A stretch of DNA of 64,000 bases from an uncultured Ellagibacter sp. (GTDB lineage Bacteria > Actinomycetota > Coriobacteriia > Coriobacteriales > Eggerthellaceae): positions 1 through 64,000 of the forward strand of contig CAKUKU010000003.1 of assembly GCA_934663775.1 (NCBI GenBank). Reading direction: 5' to 3'. Below are positions 17,381 through 25,366 of this stretch, in pieces (positions within the stretch are counted from its first letter, which is position 1; each line of letters opens with the position of its first letter). Under the pieces are notes generated by a model. The model did not search any database. It had not been told where the DNA came from and worked only from the letters and a program-made list of their open reading frames with translations. Made by a program: the position numbers and the translations under genes.

Positions 17381-17854
17381 ATGCTGTACAGCAAGATTAT
17401 GGTTCCCTACGATGGTTCTGAGCACGCGAAACATGCTCTCGAGTACGCGAAGGGCCTGGCTGGGGCCTCCGATGCGAAGATCGCGATCGTGCACGTGGTG
17501 CCCTCGGGCGTCATGGGCGTCGACCAGGTCGGCACGGAGGGCTCGCTCGACGGCGTGCCGTTCGGTATGCTGAACTACGACAAGTACGAAGGCGTCGTGA
17601 AGGCGGCGCTCGATCAGGCGAAGGAAAAGGTTGAGGAGAACCTCTCCGGCCTTACCGACGGCATCGATGACGTGGTGATCGACGTGATCGCCGGCACCTC
17701 GCCCGCCGATGCGCTCGCGCGCTACGCCGACAAGAACGGCTGCGACCTCATCGTCATGGGGCGCCGTGGCCTCGGCGCCATCCGCGGCATGCTCGGTAGC
17801 GTGAGCTTCGGGCTTCTGCGCGCCACCGATGTTCCCGTCCTCACCGTAAAGTAG
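17381..17854 (+). CDS. Universal stress protein, UspA family
   Basis: 157 residues with one Usp domain. It begins KIMVPYDGSEHAKHALEYA and carries GRRGLGAIRGMLGSVS near the C-terminus, resembling the ATP-binding motif G-2x-G-9x-G-S/T (one residue shorter in the second gap). Such proteins are ATP- or AMP-binding and linked to stress tolerance. ATG 17381 follows GAAAGGAGCG. The GNAT gene starts 14 nt downstream and may share its transcript. Confidence 0.92.
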   Translation: MLYSKIMVPYDGSEHAKHALEYAKGLAGASDAKIAIVHVVPSGVMGVDQVGTEGSLDGVPFGMLNYDKYEGVVKAALDQAKEKVEENLSGLTDGIDDVVIDVIAGTSPADALARYADKNGCDLIVMGRRGLGAIRGMLGSVSFGLLRATDVPVLTVK

Positions 17855-17868
17855 GGTTTTCGACATAC

Positions 17869-18390
17869 ATGATGCCACTTGATTTTTCAGCTCTCGCGGG
17901 CGATGGCGCGACGATGCGCCTTGCCACGCGAGAGGACATTCCCGTCATTTGCGACTTGCGCGTCGCCCAGTCGCTCGAGTACTGGGGCGTCGATCCCGAG
18001 CCTGCGGAACTCGCGCATTTTCGCAGCGAGACCAAGGCTCATCTCGAGCGCAGCCTCGGGGAGCGCGTGATGTTTCTGTTCATCGAGAAGGACGGCCGGA
18101 TTGCATCCATGTCGGGGGTCGAGGTGTTCGATCGTCTGCCGACCTTCGGCGGCGTGTCCGGCGTGCAGCGCACAGCGACGGTGATTGCCTGCTACACGCG
18201 CCCTGAATTCCGAGGTCAGGGGCATATGGCGGCCATGTTGCGCGCCTGGCCGCTCGTCGCTATCCGCGCAGGGGTCGACGCGATTTACGTGGAGACGCGC
18301 AACGCCTCGATGCGCCATGTTGCCGAGAAGACCGGCTATGAGCACGCCTCCGATCGCTTCAGGATGACGATCGAGGTGGAAGCCGGCTGA
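17869..18390 (+). CDS. GNAT-family N-acetyltransferase
   Basis: 173 residues. RLATREDIPVICDLR opens a GNAT fold and the acetyl-CoA loop is seen around RPEFRGQGHMAAML (R/Q-x-x-G-x-G/A), followed by the typical VETRNASMRHVAEKTGYEH. Acceptor substrate unknown. No ribosome-binding site is obvious before ATG 17869; an internal ATG before RLATRED is possible. It follows the Usp gene by 14 nt. Confidence 0.85.
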   Translation: MMPLDFSALAGDGATMRLATREDIPVICDLRVAQSLEYWGVDPEPAELAHFRSETKAHLERSLGERVMFLFIEKDGRIASMSGVEVFDRLPTFGGVSGVQRTATVIACYTRPEFRGQGHMAAMLRAWPLVAIRAGVDAIYVETRNASMRHVAEKTGYEHASDRFRMTIEVEAG

Positions 18391-18435
18391 CGTGGCCGGT
18401 TGAATGCGGTTGGCGTTTGCGGGCGGGGCCTTCAT

Positions 18436-18467
18436 GCGGCGATAGGGGTTGCGGCCCCTATCGCCGC
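18436..18467. terminator. Bidirectional hairpin between GNAT and TetR genes
   Basis: 13-bp perfect stem: 18436-18448 pairs with 18455-18467 (GCGGCGATAGGGG and its complement). It lies between convergent genes; T tracts are short. Confidence 0.7.
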
Positions 18468-18515
18468 TGTGCGTTTCGGGGCTTGCGCGCGGGGTCGGCA
18501 AACCATTGTTCCCCG

Positions 18516-19109
18516 TCACCCGATGAGCGCGTTGTGGGAGAACAGGGTTGAGGTGAGAAGGTCGTCGAATGCGGCGAAGACGACCTTCTTCGTCTCGCGA
18601 AGCGACATCCCCTGGGCGCGGCATTGGCTGAACATGCCGAACAACCCGTTGCACACGAGCGCCGCCGTGAGTGGCGAGGGGTATTTCGGCTCGAGCGCGT
18701 TGCGGTGATTCTGCACGTAATTCTCCACGACACGCACCACGTGGTTGAAGCATGCCGAATGCAAGTAGGGATTCTTCGTCGACGAGCAGTGGATGAAGAT
18801 ACCGTCTCTCTGTTCGAAAACGCTGAAGATGCAGGTCAAAAGGTTGTGATAACTGTTGGTCGGAATCTTTCGCGGATTGTTCTCCGCCTGGAGCTCGCGA
18901 TAGCGCTCCTCGGCCTTCGCCATGTCGTCGCGGAACAGCTCGTCGGCGAGGGCGTACTTGTCGTCGTAATAGGTGTAGAAGGTGATGCGGCTTACGTCGG
19001 CGGCCCGGCACAGCTCGGTGACGGTGATCTTCTCGAAGGGCATGGTCACGAGCAATTCGACGAGCGTGCGCTTGATGGTGCGCTTGGTTTTCACGACGCG
19101 CTTATCCAT
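18516..19109 (-). CDS. TetR-family transcriptional regulator
   Basis: 197 residues. The N-terminal helix-turn-helix is clear: ITVTELCRAADVSRITFYTYYDDKYALADEL (about 24-54). The C-terminal ligand domain (FIHCSSTKNPYL, then ALVCNGLFGMFSQCRAQGMS) resembles the DhaS-like/TetR_C_8 type common in Gram-positive bacteria; ligand unknown. It is divergent from the DegV gene across a 165-nt spacer with candidate operators, so DegV or its own gene are plausible targets. Confidence 0.92.
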   Translation of the reverse strand: MDKRVVKTKRTIKRTLVELLVTMPFEKITVTELCRAADVSRITFYTYYDDKYALADELFRDDMAKAEERYRELQAENNPRKIPTNSYHNLLTCIFSVFEQRDGIFIHCSSTKNPYLHSACFNHVVRVVENYVQNHRNALEPKYPSPLTAALVCNGLFGMFSQCRAQGMSLRETKKVVFAAFDDLLTSTLFSHNALIG

Positions 19110-19144
19110 ATCGACCTCACATTACGTCGTAACTGTATAAGTAA

Positions 19145-19159
19145 CTGACATTCTGTCGG
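19145..19159. promoter_or_regulatory. Candidate TetR operator
   Basis: GACA-TTC-TGTC (19147-19157) is a perfect palindrome 37 nt upstream of the TetR gene and 118 nt upstream of the DegV gene. Two direct GTTAC-containing repeats (minus strand CAGTTAC, spaced 12 nt) lie at 19124-19147. Autoregulation is inferred from position only. Confidence 0.5.
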
Positions 19160-19274
19160 GCATTGTAGTTGTTGCAGCAATCGGTTTGGCGTACCTTTAA
19201 TGCGAAACAGATAAGCTACGGAAAACCACCGAGCGCTGTCGGCATCAGGTGCGCACGGGCGGCAAGGGGGAACT

Positions 19275-20105
19275 ATGGTGCGCAGGGTCGTCGTCGACTC
19301 TTCGGCGAATTTGTTCGTCGCAGGTACGCAGGATATCGTGTCGGTTCCGATGAAGGTGCGCGTGGGGGAACGGGAATTTCCCGACGACGAGAACCTCGAT
19401 GTGGGGGAGCTCATCGAGGCGTTCTCGGACGAGGCAGCCGAATCGAGTACGTCGTGCCCGAACATCGCGGAATGGACATCCGCGTTCGCGGGCGCGGACG
19501 AGATCGTCGCTCTTGCCCTCACGAGTAAGATTTCGGGCGGGTACAACTCGGCGCAGGCCGCCGCGAAGCACTACCTGTTCGATCACCCCGAGGCGAAGGT
19601 GTTCGTGCTTGATTCCTTGACGACCGGCCCCGAGCTGGAACTTCTCGCACAACGCGCCAATGAGCTCGCGCAAAGTGACATGGACTTCGACGATCTGACG
19701 CATGAGCTGCGCCGTTACGCCTCGCGCACGCATCTCATGTTCTCGCTTGAGCGCATCGACAACTTCGTGCGCAACGGACGTGTGAGCCCGATTGTCGCGA
19801 AGGTCGCGGGCGTGCTCGGCGTGCGCATCGTCGGTCAGGCGAGCGAGGCGGGCGAGCTTGGCGTGCTCAACAGGGCGCGCGGAGAGAAGCGTGCGCTCAA
19901 GCAGCTTTTCGAGAACATGGAGACCGTGGGTTTCGTCGGCGGCCGCGTGCGCATCAGGCACACCGAGAACCCGAAGATGGCCGAGGCACTCGCGGCGAAG
20001 ATTCGCGAGATCTGGCCTTCATGCGACATCAGCATCGGCGCCAACCGCGGCCTGTGCTCCTACTACTGCGAGCCCGGCGGCGTTCTCGTGGGCTTCGAAG
20101 GGTAG
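19275..20105 (+). CDS. DegV-family fatty-acid-binding protein
   Basis: 276 residues. Starts VVVDSSANL as DegV proteins do, has TSCPN in place of the usual TSQPS loop, and SKISGGYNSAQAA, DSLTTGPELELLAQRA, and the C-terminal RIRHTENP and GANRGLCSYYCEPGGVLVGF. DegV proteins bind fatty acids; as FakB they hand them to the kinase FakA for phosphorylation. No fakA is nearby. The Cys in place of Gln in the lipid-loop motif is unusual. ATG 19275 follows AAGGGGG. Confidence 0.9.
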   Translation: MVRRVVVDSSANLFVAGTQDIVSVPMKVRVGEREFPDDENLDVGELIEAFSDEAAESSTSCPNIAEWTSAFAGADEIVALALTSKISGGYNSAQAAAKHYLFDHPEAKVFVLDSLTTGPELELLAQRANELAQSDMDFDDLTHELRRYASRTHLMFSLERIDNFVRNGRVSPIVAKVAGVLGVRIVGQASEAGELGVLNRARGEKRALKQLFENMETVGFVGGRVRIRHTENPKMAEALAAKIREIWPSCDISIGANRGLCSYYCEPGGVLVGFEG

Positions 20106-20129
20106 CTCATCCTGGTTGCGTTATGCCCC

Positions 20130-20176
20130 AAGCCCCGCTTATCCCTCGTTGGAATATGGGACAAGCGGGGCTTTTA
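20130..20176 (+). terminator. Terminator of the DegV gene
   Basis: AAGCCCCGCTT (20130-20140) pairs with AAGCGGGGCTT (20163-20173), with ATCCC/GGGA extending the stem, then TTTT. Confidence 0.9.
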
Positions 20177-20202
20177 TGTTCCATGATGTTGTTGATTACC
20201 AT

Positions 20203-20239
20203 CGTTCAGAATAAAAGTATTCGCGAATATAGCTGAACG
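20203..20239. promoter_or_regulatory. Nested palindrome upstream of modA (candidate molybdenum-responsive operator)
   Basis: TATTCGCGAATA (20218-20229) is a perfect 12-bp palindrome flanked by CGTTCAG (20203-20209) and CTGAACG (20233-20239), also inverted. TTCAGA-N17-TATAGC (20205-20233) would be a promoter inside it; another candidate -35 TTGACT lies at 20253-20258. The core ATTCGCGAATA recurs upstream of moaA (26634). The rest of the spacer to 20423 shows no gene or recognisable riboswitch. Confidence 0.5.
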
Positions 20240-20423
20240 ACAACGATTTTCCTTGACTATATACTTATAAATAAATAACCTAAGTATCGGTACATCGAAA
20301 AGGGATATGACGATGCGTGCTTGGTTTGAATTCGCGCAAGCCGGAGCTGCTTCGCAAAACGATGTGCTGCGGGCCTTCGCCTTTCGGCGGGGCTCGTATT
20401 CGACCACTTAATGGGAGGAACGC

Positions 20424-21326
20424 ATGAAGAAGCAGGTACGCTTGGTGCTGTCCGCCGTGCTCGCGCTCTCGCTCGTCGGGGCGTTCGCGATGTTCGGCTG
20501 CTCCAGCAACACCACCACCGAAAAGAAGGACGACACCGCCAAGACCGAACAGGCCGAGCCGGTTGAGCTCCAAGTATTCGCCGCAAACTCGCTCTCCAAG
20601 GCCATGGAAGACATCCAGAAGGCCTACATCGAGGACGGCCACGACAACGTCACCTTCAAGGACACCCAGTACAAGTCTTCCGGCGAGCTCAACGAGATGC
20701 TTGGCGCCGGCTCTTATGCCGACCTGCTTATCTCCGCTTCCAAGGGCTCCATGGACACCGCGGTTTCCAAGGGCTATGTGGACGAGTCCACACGCGTCGA
20801 CATGTTCAAGAACGATCTCGTGATGGTGTCTAAGGAAGGCGCCGAGATGAAGGGCGTCACGCTGCAGGACATCGCTGATGGCAAGTACACCATCTGCGTC
20901 GGCGACGACTCCGTTCCGGCTGGCAACTACGCTGCTCAGTCTCTCTCCACCGTTGGCGTGTACGCGCCGGCTGGCGACGACGAGGGCAAGACCGGCAAGG
21001 ACATCACCGGCAAGGGCGGCTCCTACAACACCGACGTGGTGAAGGACGGCAAGGTCGTTCTGGACACCTCCGTCGGCAACGTCTGCAAGCATGCGCAGTC
21101 CGGCGACGTCGACATCGCGTTCGTGTACACCTCCGATGTGTATCGCTTCGGTGGCGTGCAGGTCGTCGGCACCGTTCCCGCGAACACCCACAAGAACATC
21201 GTGTACCCGGGCGCCATCACCAAGGACAGCAAGAACGTCGAGGCGACCCAGGAATTCCTGGATTGGTGCCTGAACAGCGAGAAAGCTCAGAAGATTTGGC
21301 AGGACTGGGGCTTCGAGTTGGCGTAG
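20424..21326 (+). CDS. modA: Molybdate ABC transporter, substrate-binding lipoprotein
   Basis: 300 residues. A lipoprotein signal peptide ends in the lipobox AMFGC, so the protein is membrane-anchored outside the cell. The mature part opens LQVFAANSLSKAMEDIQKAY, the ModA signature, and contains SSGELNEML and the C-terminal NSEKAQKIWQDWGFELA. It binds molybdate or tungstate and delivers it to ModB. GGGAGGAACGC precedes ATG 20424. First gene of modABC; a hairpin after it probably makes modA the most abundant product. Confidence 0.95.
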   Translation: MKKQVRLVLSAVLALSLVGAFAMFGCSSNTTTEKKDDTAKTEQAEPVELQVFAANSLSKAMEDIQKAYIEDGHDNVTFKDTQYKSSGELNEMLGAGSYADLLISASKGSMDTAVSKGYVDESTRVDMFKNDLVMVSKEGAEMKGVTLQDIADGKYTICVGDDSVPAGNYAAQSLSTVGVYAPAGDDEGKTGKDITGKGGSYNTDVVKDGKVVLDTSVGNVCKHAQSGDVDIAFVYTSDVYRFGGVQVVGTVPANTHKNIVYPGAITKDSKNVEATQEFLDWCLNSEKAQKIWQDWGFELA

Positions 21327-21367
21327 TATAATCTTCGCTAAGAAGGTTCGTCTTGAAGTAGCAATCT

Positions 21368-21402
21368 GGGGATGGGCGACGCGAATCGCTCATCCCCTTT
21401 CT
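21368..21402 (+). terminator. Partial terminator between modA and modB
   Basis: GGGGATGGGCGA (21368-21379) pairs with TCGCTCATCCCC (21386-21397), then TTTCTT. Inside an operon it is expected to lower modBC relative to modA. Confidence 0.75.
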
Positions 21403-21432
21403 TGTTCATGGGGTGCAAGGAGAAGGGGTTCC

Positions 21433-22881
21433 ATGCGCGCGAGAAAGTTTATCGCAAGTCTTGCTCTGTCGGCCGCGCTCGCGGTTGGCGCGCTGCCGAG
21501 CGCGGCGTTCGCAGACGATGCGCTCGGCGATGTCGAGAGTCCGCGAACGCCGACGACAGCGACGTCAGCGTCGGGCACGTCCGATTCGGCTTCGGGTGAG
21601 TCTGTGTCGGGCGCCGAGGCGACGACAGACGGCGTCGAAGTGTCGCGAGAGGGCTCGGCGGCTCTGAAGGACGGGGCAAGCTTTGCGATAGGCGATTTCT
21701 CGCGTGCTCAGAAGGGCTCGAACCGCGCGATCGACGGCACGTATTACGGGTATTCTTACCTGGTCGGCCAGGAAGAGGGCGCATTCGTGCAGGTGGTTGC
21801 GGCCGACAAGTACGTCGTCGCCTACGTCCCCGCTGCCGCGGTAGCGAAGCTTGGCCTCGACGTGCAGAGCGCATCCGACCAGGCGCAGCTGAAAAGCTAC
21901 TTCGTCGCGCTCGACGAGGGGCAGGCCATGGGCTCTGCCAAGCTCTCCGAGTATGACACGTGGTACTTCACAAGCGACACGACCTTCGATAAAGATGGCG
22001 TTCGCTTCACGTTCGACCAGGTCATCAATGGCAATGTATACGCAAGCGTCATCGGCGTCGACGGGTCTGACCTCACCGATTCGGAGAATTCCCTCTACAT
22101 GAAGCCGTCGTTCGGGGACTTCGGCAAGCTCACTTCGCCTGACGCGGTGAGTATCGAGAAGGCCCCCGAGGGGCTCGCCGCCGTGGGCGAGTTCCTGTCG
22201 AACCTCGACTGGAGCCCTCTGTGGGTCTCGCTTCGCACCACGGGTATCGCCATCGTGTTCATCGTCATCTTAGGTCTTTTGGCAGCGTATTTCTGCCTGA
22301 ACCTCTCCCCGCGCGCGAAGAGCGTCTTCGACGCCATCTTCACCATCCCGATGGTGCTGCCGCCTACCGTGTGCGGCTTCATTCTGCTGTTCGTATGCGG
22401 CTCGAACACGGCGTTCGGCCAGTTCTGGATTGACATCGGCTTCCCGCTGATCTTCAGCCCTGCAGCCTGCGTCATCGCGGCTGTGGTCGTGGCGTTCCCG
22501 CTCATGTACCGCAATGCGCTCGGTGCGTTCGAGGGGCTCGACCGCAACATGCTCGACGCCGCCCGCACGCTTGGCTGGTCGAACGCGAAGATCTTCCGCA
22601 AGCTGATGCTGCCCCTGTCGTGGAGCTCGATCGCGGCGGGCATGGTGCTCGCCTTCGCCCGCGCGCTCGGCGAGTTCGGTGCGACGCTGTTCATGGCGGG
22701 CAACTACATCGGTATCACGCGAACCATCCCGATCGCCATCTATTTCGAGTGGATGAACGGCAACGATTCCACCGCGTGGTTCTGGACGCTTGTCATCATC
22801 GTGTTCAGTCTGATCGTCATCGTGTTCATCAACCTGTGGTCCAACCACACCACGAAGTACCGCAAGAGGGAGCAGAAGTAG
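21433..22881 (+). CDS. modB: Molybdate ABC transporter permease with N-terminal extracytoplasmic extension
   Basis: 482 residues, about twice the usual ModB length (220-230). Residues 258-478 are a normal ModB: five to six helices, PMVLPPTVCGFILL, the ATPase-contact loop ALGAFEGLDRNMLDAARTLG and GEFGATLFMAGN. Residues 1-28 form a cleavable-looking signal peptide (ALPSAAFADD), then a Ser/Thr-rich linker and a 180-residue domain (GTYYGYSYLVGQEEGAFVQVV) outside the membrane with no family I recognise. One continuous frame, so a real fusion rather than two genes. AAGGAGAAGGGG precedes ATG 21433. Confidence 0.92.
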   Translation: MRARKFIASLALSAALAVGALPSAAFADDALGDVESPRTPTTATSASGTSDSASGESVSGAEATTDGVEVSREGSAALKDGASFAIGDFSRAQKGSNRAIDGTYYGYSYLVGQEEGAFVQVVAADKYVVAYVPAAAVAKLGLDVQSASDQAQLKSYFVALDEGQAMGSAKLSEYDTWYFTSDTTFDKDGVRFTFDQVINGNVYASVIGVDGSDLTDSENSLYMKPSFGDFGKLTSPDAVSIEKAPEGLAAVGEFLSNLDWSPLWVSLRTTGIAIVFIVILGLLAAYFCLNLSPRAKSVFDAIFTIPMVLPPTVCGFILLFVCGSNTAFGQFWIDIGFPLIFSPAACVIAAVVVAFPLMYRNALGAFEGLDRNMLDAARTLGWSNAKIFRKLMLPLSWSSIAAGMVLAFARALGEFGATLFMAGNYIGITRTIPIAIYFEWMNGNDSTAWFWTLVIIVFSLIVIVFINLWSNHTTKYRKREQK

Positions 22882-24006
22882 ATGAGCCTTGAAGTAGACA
22901 TTCGCAAGAAGTTCAAGGGCTTCGAGCTGCATAACGCGTTTTCCGCCGGCACGGAGACGCTCGGCCTTCTGGGTGCGTCCGGCTGCGGCAAGAGCCTCAC
23001 GATGCGATCAATCGCGGGGATCGAGCGGCCCGATTCGGGGAAGATCGTCGTGAACGGCACGGTGTTTTTTGACAGGGCGCCGGGCAAGAAGCCCAAGGTC
23101 GACCTGACGCCGCAGCAGCGCAAGACCGCGCTTCTCTTCCAGAATTACATGCTGTTCCCGAACCTGACCGTCGCTCAGAACGTGGCGGCGGGCATCGGCA
23201 AGGACGTGAGCGCGGCCGACCGCGATGCTGCCGTGGCGTGCGAGCTCAAGCGCTTCGGGCTCGAGGGTTTCGACAAACGCTATCCGGCGCAGCTCTCCGG
23301 CGGCCAGCAGCAGCGTGTCGCCTTAGCGCGCATGCTTGCGGCGCGTCCGGGAATTCTCATGCTCGACGAGCCGTTCTCCGCGCTCGACGCGCACCTGAAG
23401 AGCGTGCTCGAGCAGAACCTCGTGAGCTTGTTCGATGCATTCGACGGCACCATTCTGTACGTGAGCCACGACATCGACGAGGCGCTTCGCTTCTGCGACC
23501 GCATCGCCGTGGTGGAGGATGGCCACGTGATGGAAATCGGTACGGGCGACGACTTGGTGAATAACCCGCAGAGCCAGGCGGGTATTAAGCTTTCGGGGTG
23601 CAAGAACGCGACGCGGGCGGAATACGTGGACGACCATCACGTGCGCTTGCCGCGCTGGGGCATCACGGTGGAGACGTCTCGCGAGGTGTCCCGGGACGTC
23701 AAGTGCCTCGGTATGCGTGCTTTCTATCTCGAGCGAGCTGACGGCCCTGGCGAGAACGTCTACCGCGTGCGCGTCGACCGCGTGAGCGACTCGCGCTTCG
23801 AGCGCACGGCGCTTTTGGGATTTGTGGGAGTCAACCGCGACGAGAAGGAAATCCTCGATCGCAACGAGGACGAGATGAAATACCTGCACCAGCACATGTT
23901 CTGGCGCGTGGACAAGCTGCGGGCCGATGAGGCGAGCCTTCCGCATGAGGGCGAGGAGCTTTGGATCCGCATCCCGAAGGATCGCGTCTACCTCGTGTCG
24001 CGGTAG
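22882..24006 (+). CDS. modC: Molybdate ABC transporter, ATP-binding protein
   Basis: 374 residues. Walker A GASGCGKS, Q-loop LLFQNYMLFPNLTVAQNV, signature LSGGQQQRVALARML, Walker B LMLDEPFSALD and H-loop YVSHDIDEAL. The C-terminal 150 residues form a regulatory-type domain less standard than the MOP/TOBE domain. ATG 22882 follows the modB stop with no spacing, indicating translational coupling. Energises ModB; last gene of the operon. Confidence 0.95.
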   Translation: MSLEVDIRKKFKGFELHNAFSAGTETLGLLGASGCGKSLTMRSIAGIERPDSGKIVVNGTVFFDRAPGKKPKVDLTPQQRKTALLFQNYMLFPNLTVAQNVAAGIGKDVSAADRDAAVACELKRFGLEGFDKRYPAQLSGGQQQRVALARMLAARPGILMLDEPFSALDAHLKSVLEQNLVSLFDAFDGTILYVSHDIDEALRFCDRIAVVEDGHVMEIGTGDDLVNNPQSQAGIKLSGCKNATRAEYVDDHHVRLPRWGITVETSREVSRDVKCLGMRAFYLERADGPGENVYRVRVDRVSDSRFERTALLGFVGVNRDEKEILDRNEDEMKYLHQHMFWRVDKLRADEASLPHEGEELWIRIPKDRVYLVSR

Positions 24007-24028
24007 CGTTAGCTTGAACCGAGCGCGC

Positions 24029-24066
24029 GGGGCCGTCTCTCATCACGAGAGGCGGCCCCGTTGTTA
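24029..24066 (+). terminator. Terminator of modABC
   Basis: 13-nt arms, GGGGCCGTCTCTC (24029-24041) with GAGAGGCGGCCCC (24047-24059), then GTTGTTATT. Confidence 0.8.
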
Positions 24067-24083
24067 TTCGAGGGGGTAAGAGT

Positions 24084-24172
24084 CGCTTTCGGGCGCAGGG
24101 CGTGTCCCGCGCGCAGTTCCGCAGCGAAGCGAGGACTGTTTGAGCACGGGATATGCCCTGCGCCCGAAAGCG
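24084..24172. repeat. Nested palindromic element B
   Basis: 26-bp arms at 24084-24109 and 24147-24172 pair throughout in plus-strand RNA, with two G.U pairs and otherwise Watson-Crick. The 37-nt interior holds CAGTTCC/GGACTG around GCAGCGAAGCGA, which includes the mini-hairpin GCGAAGC. It lies at the convergent junction of modC and the carrier gene. Confidence 0.8.
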
Positions 24173-24254
24173 GGGGGAGGGGGCGGCATCGCGTTCGAGC
24201 AGCAGAATGCTAGGTTCCTTGCATTCCTGGCCTCGCCTTCCCGTGCTTCGCCTT

Positions 24255-25190
24255 CTACCCGATGGCCATGACGAGAATCGGGATCGTGACGATCGACAGC
24301 ACGGTCGTCACGAAGGTTCCCTGCGCCATGGTGCGCGAGTCGCCGCCGTACTGGTAACACAGCATCGTGCCGTTCGTGGCGACGGGCATCGCGCACAGCA
24401 CCACCATGATGTCGATGAGTGTGGCGTCGATCGGCAGCATGCGGAAGAGCGCCCATACGACGACGGGCGCCACCACCAGGCGCACGAGCGACGCGATCCA
24501 TAGGCGCGGCCCACCGATGAGCCCTTTTACGGGCAGGTTCGCAAGCGAGGACCCGATGATCAAAAGGGCACCCGGCGTCGTGAAGGAGCCGAGCGTTTCC
24601 GCCGCGTCACCTAAGACGGGCACGCTGTGGACGTTCGCCAAGGTGAGAACGATGGCAACCAGGCACGCGATGTTCGCGGGCGTGAGGAAGGTCTTAAGCC
24701 CCATCTTCACCTTTGCGCCGCGGCCGGAATCCTGCGCGATGAACCAGACGCCCATCGTGAACACGAGGAAGTTGAACGGCAGGTTGAAGATCGATCCGTA
24801 GATAAGCGCCGAGGATCCGAAAATCGCGGTCAGCACGGGAAATCCGATGAACCCGACGTTGCCGAACGTGAGCATGAAGCGGAAGACGCCCTTGTGCCCG
24901 TCGTGGATGCCGAGCAGCTTCGTCACGAGAAGCGCGAGTGCGGTCATGACGGCGAAGCTCGCGCAGGCAAGCCCCATGGTGATGAGGATGTCGATGGGGC
25001 CGGGCAGCTCGTCGGCGGTGAGGACCGAGCCTAAGATCATGGCCGGCAGCGCCGTGTTCAGGATGAGGCTCGATAGCTTTTTGTCCATCACCTCGTCCAT
25101 CACTTTGGCTTTCTTCACGATGTAACCGATCGCGATGACGAAGAAAAGGGTGGCCATCTGGCCAAGGATGCTTAGAAACTCGCTGCTCAT
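24255..25190 (-). CDS. Auxin-efflux-carrier (AEC) family transporter
   Basis: 311 residues with ten hydrophobic helices in the 5+5 arrangement of AEC transporters. The N-terminal half has LILNTALPAMILGSV and FGNVGFIGFPVL, the C-terminal half CAMPVATNGTMLCYQYGGD, both typical. Bacterial members export or exchange organic acids such as malate or malonate; substrate here unknown. The ATG at 25190 gives the family length; a longer in-frame reading to 25415 would add an unsupported Arg-rich segment. Convergent with modC, divergent from the MFS gene. Confidence 0.9.
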   Translation of the reverse strand: MSSEFLSILGQMATLFFVIAIGYIVKKAKVMDEVMDKKLSSLILNTALPAMILGSVLTADELPGPIDILITMGLACASFAVMTALALLVTKLLGIHDGHKGVFRFMLTFGNVGFIGFPVLTAIFGSSALIYGSIFNLPFNFLVFTMGVWFIAQDSGRGAKVKMGLKTFLTPANIACLVAIVLTLANVHSVPVLGDAAETLGSFTTPGALLIIGSSLANLPVKGLIGGPRLWIASLVRLVVAPVVVWALFRMLPIDATLIDIMVVLCAMPVATNGTMLCYQYGGDSRTMAQGTFVTTVLSIVTIPILVMAIG

Positions 25191-25366
25191 GTGCGAAAAC
25201 GCCCCCGATGTGCTTGTGGTCTTCCAGAAAAGTGCCGCACGATGATAACGCCGCTTGCGCCGCCGCAAGAAAAATACTCGGCTCTGTTCGGTGGATGGAG
25301 TAAGCTGTGTCGGCTTAGTGAAGATGGGGCGCTTTGGGAGCGCCCGAGGAAAGGAAGTGGGCGTTC

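Noticed and set aside
20240..20423. Molybdenum-cofactor riboswitch upstream of modA
   Set aside because: I could not match the conserved Moco-motif helices; the region only shows a promoter and small stems.
21327..21332. A second promoter (TATAAT) between modA and modB
   Set aside because: No -35 at an acceptable distance; it lies directly after the modA stop and before a terminator hairpin.
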